A stretch of 32,640 bases of DNA. It comes from an uncultured Bacteroidales bacterium. GTDB taxonomy: Bacteria; Bacteroidota; Bacteroidia; Bacteroidales; UBA932. The position numbers and the translations under genes were made by a program. The DNA is taken from positions 1 through 32,640 of the forward strand of contig ONEX01000028.1 of assembly GCA_900316955.1 (NCBI GenBank), read 5' to 3'. Positions 30,636 to 32,640 of the stretch are shown piece after piece (position 1 is the first letter of the stretch; each line of letters opens with the position of its first letter). The notes below the pieces were generated by a model. The model searched no databases, was not told where the DNA came from, and was given only the letters and a program-made list of their open reading frames with translations.

Positions 30636-31490
30636 TTAAGCTTCTTCTAGTGTCACTGGCGCCGGGTCGACCTGGATGTTCCAGGTAACGCAATGCAGGG
30701 CCCCGCCGGCGTGGATGATGTCTTCACAGGGGCCGATGTATTCTATCTGCTTGTCCGGGAAGAGATCGATGAAAAGGGACTGTACATCACGGGACTCTGC
30801 AATTGGCAGCCACGGTACAAAGATACAATCTTTTACCTGCAAATAGTTCAAGAAGGCCCAGGAAAACTTGCTGATACGAGGGCCTTTGTAATGCAGTTCT
30901 TCTACTTTGAAGTGAGGAGCAAGAGCATCCAGCAGTCGCTTCCGAAGATATGGATCAGTGTCGATGTAGTTGTTCAGGAGAACACGCTCCCCTCCTATGT
31001 ATCGGACCATACCATCCGCATGGCCAAATATCTCATAACGATCCCAAGGGATGATGACCAGTTCGGCAAAGAAAAGGTTTTCAAGGGCATTGACAAGCGC
31101 TTCCCGACTGTAATGAGGATTCTCTTTGAAGATCTTGTCTGTCATTATAACTTTGTCTCCACAAGGGACGACATTGCCGCCGTCCATGACGATATCCGTG
31201 GTGATGCAGTTCAGGCCAAGTTCCTTGCAGATTGCTTTGTACTGTGGGATATATCCCGAATAACCCTGAAGGTAATCCGGATTATACCGATACAAGAGAA
31301 AGAGATCCTTCTCCAATTGAATAGGCATATAATCCCGTGCCCAGATATACTTTGAACTCTCTGTCCTCGGCAGCCACTCAAATTCAATCCCCTTACCATG
31401 CAGGGCCTGGACAAGTTCCATCGAAACTGGCTGGTAATAACTGAAGCCTTTCGCCAGATAGACTTTATTGGTTTGATTGTCTTGAATCAT
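30636..31490 (-). CDS. Agmatine deiminase / peptidylarginine deiminase-like enzyme
   Basis: 284 residues from the ATG at 31490, which lies one base after the upstream stop; a longer frame to 31568 would overlap the Sel1 gene. The amidinotransferase-fold motifs are all present: WARDYMPIQ (50-58), MDGGNVVPCGDKVIMTDKI (102-120), GHADGMVRYIGGERVLLNNY (156-175) and GGALHCVTW (262-270) with catalytic Cys267; the general-base His157 and substrate Asp53 and Asp159 positions are kept. It should hydrolyse a guanidino group (agmatine to N-carbamoylputrescine, or an arginine residue), releasing ammonia. No partner genes for putrescine synthesis are adjacent, so the substrate is open. It is about 50-80 residues shorter than many agmatine deiminases. 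Confidence 0.85.
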   Translation of the reverse strand: MIQDNQTNKVYLAKGFSYYQPVSMELVQALHGKGIEFEWLPRTESSKYIWARDYMPIQLEKDLFLLYRYNPDYLQGYSGYIPQYKAICKELGLNCITTDIVMDGGNVVPCGDKVIMTDKIFKENPHYSREALVNALENLFFAELVIIPWDRYEIFGHADGMVRYIGGERVLLNNYIDTDPYLRKRLLDALAPHFKVEELHYKGPRISKFSWAFLNYLQVKDCIFVPWLPIAESRDVQSLFIDLFPDKQIEYIGPCEDIIHAGGALHCVTWNIQVDPAPVTLEEA

Positions 31491-31491
31491 A

Positions 31492-32259
31492 TTACTTTGT
31501 CTTTGTATGTTTTTTCCATCCATGCTCTGCAGCAATTCTATCCAACTCGTCAGCTCTGTCCTTGTCAACCTTGGTACCGATGCCCTTCCTGTAGAAACGT
31601 GCCAGGTTGTGCTCGGCGCAGGCTCCAGCCCCGTTTTCTACAGCCTTGGAGACCCATTCAAACGCCTTCTCTTCGCAAAGAGGAACGCCATATCCATTTT
31701 CATAGCATAACCCAAGTTCATTCATGGCCATTTCGCCGCCTAAATCCGCGCCCATCAATGCCATAAGCACTCCTCGTTCTAGATTACGATACTTGCCCTC
31801 ACGGAAGAGATAAATGTTAGCCAGATTACCCATAGCGTCCACATCCCCTCTTTTTGCCGCTTTCTCATACCAGTATACTGCCCAACGGAGGCTTTTCCGC
31901 AAACCGAGCCCCTGATCATAAGCAAAACCGATATTGTTCATTGCCCCAGAAGATCCCTGTTCAACCAGATTCCAAAGTACAGTCAGATGTGACGGATAAT
32001 CTCGCTCCCCAAACCATCCAACAGACAAACCGTATGCGAGCGCATTTCCCGCGCGCCAACTCCCCATTTCAAATGCATCCTCCAAATAGTTCTTGCCCTC
32101 CAATGCCCTGCCCTCAGTAATTAGATCCATCGCCTCAGCATACATAACCTCCGCCGGACAGTCAGGGTTGAAGTCTTCAACCTTCCGAACTGGCGTAAGC
32201 ATCGCGTGGGAGAAAACAGTAAATTCAATTTCTTGATCTATAATTGCTGGCTTTTTCAT
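31492..32259 (-). CDS. Sel1-repeat protein
   Basis: 255 residues built of Sel1-like helical repeats, seen as AMNNIGFAYDQGLG, WAVYWYEKAAKRGDVDAMGN, AMNELGLCYENGYGV and EHNLARFYRKGIGTKVDKD. Such repeats form a solenoid for protein-protein contacts. There is no signal peptide, so it is likely cytoplasmic. First gene of the operon with the deiminase-like enzyme (stop and start one base apart) and the unknown protein, with a good promoter at 32310-32340. A scaffold or regulator for the deiminase is a reasonable guess, nothing more. Confidence 0.87.
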   Translation of the reverse strand: MKKPAIIDQEIEFTVFSHAMLTPVRKVEDFNPDCPAEVMYAEAMDLITEGRALEGKNYLEDAFEMGSWRAGNALAYGLSVGWFGERDYPSHLTVLWNLVEQGSSGAMNNIGFAYDQGLGLRKSLRWAVYWYEKAAKRGDVDAMGNLANIYLFREGKYRNLERGVLMALMGADLGGEMAMNELGLCYENGYGVPLCEEKAFEWVSKAVENGAGACAEHNLARFYRKGIGTKVDKDRADELDRIAAEHGWKKHTKTK

Positions 32260-32309
32260 TATGTTAGCATTTAATTATTTAACAATCAATCACTTGCAAG
32301 TTTCGCCAG

Positions 32310-32340
32310 CAAAGATAGCCAGTTCGTCATGAACAGCCAA
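32310..32340 (-). promoter_or_regulatory. Promoter of the Sel1-deiminase-unknown operon
   Basis: On the minus strand TTG (32340-32338), a 20-base spacer and TATCTTTG (32317-32310). The leader before the ATG at 32259 is about 45 bases and AT-rich. Confidence 0.65.
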
Positions 32341-32422
32341 ACAAAAAAAGTTAAAAAGTGTTAAAGGATAAAAAAGAGTTATTACGATTGATTGTGAATG
32401 ACTGTATACGTAAAATTGTTCG

Positions 32423-32430
32423 TATATTTG
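32423..32430 (+). promoter_or_regulatory. -7 element TATATTTG of the right-edge RNA
   Basis: It matches TAnnTTTG and is followed by a structured, terminator-ended segment. No TTG is found at 19-20 bases upstream. Confidence 0.5.
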
Positions 32431-32435
32431 AATCG

Positions 32436-32582
32436 GTCGATAAGACACAACACGACGAGCCATTCAGTTGGAGCAAAAGTCCCCGCCCGTGAAGGCTCAC
32501 CTTCCGGTAATCTCGTGTTGCGCAGACTGGGGCAATCTTTTGAAGGTGACTAATAAGTGATTATTGGTCACCTTCCTTTTTT
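32436..32582 (+). ncRNA. Candidate leader RNA or small RNA with terminator/antiterminator
   Basis: CAACACGACGAG (32448-32459) pairs with CTCGTGTTG (32512-32520). GAAGG (32491-32495) pairs with CCTTC (32500-32504). The 15-bp terminator stem is at 32542-32575. TCACCTTC (32497-32504) is also exactly complementary to the left terminator arm GAAGGTGA (32542-32549), so two exclusive folds are possible. A GTG-started 23-codon frame (32489-32560) ends inside the terminator loop and could be a leader peptide. The segment reads like a regulated leader for a gene beyond the window, or a stand-alone RNA. Confidence 0.5.
32542..32582 (+). terminator. Strong intrinsic terminator at the right edge
   Basis: GAAGGTGACTAATAA (32542-32556) pairs with 32561-32575 (15 pairs, one T-G), loop GTGA, followed by six T at 32577-32582. 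Confidence 0.88.
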
Positions 32583-32640
32583 CCTCGCCGACTGTATCGC
32601 TTTTTCGAGAGAGTTCTGGTCAAAGCAATATTTACCTCCG
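32568..32640 (-). CDS. Possible C-terminal end of a gene cut by the right edge
   Basis: On the minus strand one frame is open from the edge and ends with TGA at 32570-32568, giving 23 residues that end NSLEKAIQSARKKGR. The composition looks like a natural helical, basic protein end, but a second frame is also open over this short distance. Its stop lies within the right arm of the terminator hairpin. The call is tentative. Confidence 0.3.
   Translation of the reverse strand, partial: GGKYCFDQNSLEKAIQSARKKGR

Noticed and set aside
31490-31568. Longer start for the deiminase-like gene (TTG at 31568 or ATG at 31523)
   Set aside because: It would overlap the end of the Sel1 gene by up to 77 bases; the ATG at 31490, one base after the Sel1 stop, fits the operon and the family start.

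Overview
The window looks like a chromosome segment of a GC-rich member of the Bacteroidales (Bacteroidota). Three things point there. Most upstream regions carry the Bacteroidota -7 promoter element TAnnTTTG, several with a TTG about 19-20 bases upstream. The gene content includes a complete nqrABCDEF sodium pump, a DUF4906/fimbrillin-type surface lipoprotein pair, a DIP1984-family protein and a YccF protein. Shine-Dalgarno sequences are mostly weak. From about 1 to 29,000 the genes are very GC-rich, which produces many long but meaningless antisense reading frames. From about 29,000 to the right edge the DNA is visibly AT-richer and looks like accessory, probably acquired, DNA.

Layout. 1-870: the C-terminal end of a probable RAYT/IS200-like transposase, a palindromic non-coding segment and tRNA-Gly(CCC). 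872-5027: glutamine synthetase (+) converging on a PcrA/UvrD helicase (-), with a candidate small RNA between them. 5111-10940: nqrABCDEF, a six-gene operon for the Na+-translocating NADH:quinone oxidoreductase, closed by a bidirectional terminator. 11022-14157: a DUF47/PhoU-like protein (-) and two surface lipoproteins (+). 14201-21416: one glycosyltransferase (+) facing a minus-strand unit uvrA plus four sugar-polymer genes, all coupled by ATGA overlaps. 21484-22774: msrA, a repeat-rich spacer and a small unknown gene. 22815-26991: a compact six-gene minus operon (DUF3298 lipoprotein, nnrD, EamA transporter, bcp, HAD phosphatase, yccF). 27083-29002: a DIP1984-family gene, a candidate structured RNA, an esterase and a small HARE-HTH-like protein. 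29040-32640: an AT-rich accessory region with a small gene between 43-bp direct repeats, a three-gene operon (Sel1-repeat protein, agmatine-deiminase-like enzyme, unknown protein), and at the right edge a candidate leader RNA with a terminator/antiterminator choice.

The most noteworthy signals are not ordinary genes. First, palindromic repeats of one family (GTCATTCC...GGAATCT) sit inside the coding sequences of two DNA-repair genes, pcrA and uvrA, read in the same orientation and frame, with a third copy at the nqrF/DUF47 junction. Second, there are four candidate non-coding RNAs: minus strand near 2480-2543, plus strand 27557-27755, minus strand 29560-29656 and plus strand 32436-32582. Third, there is the AT-rich Sel1/deiminase/unknown operon. 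No CRISPR array, rRNA or complete insertion sequence was seen.
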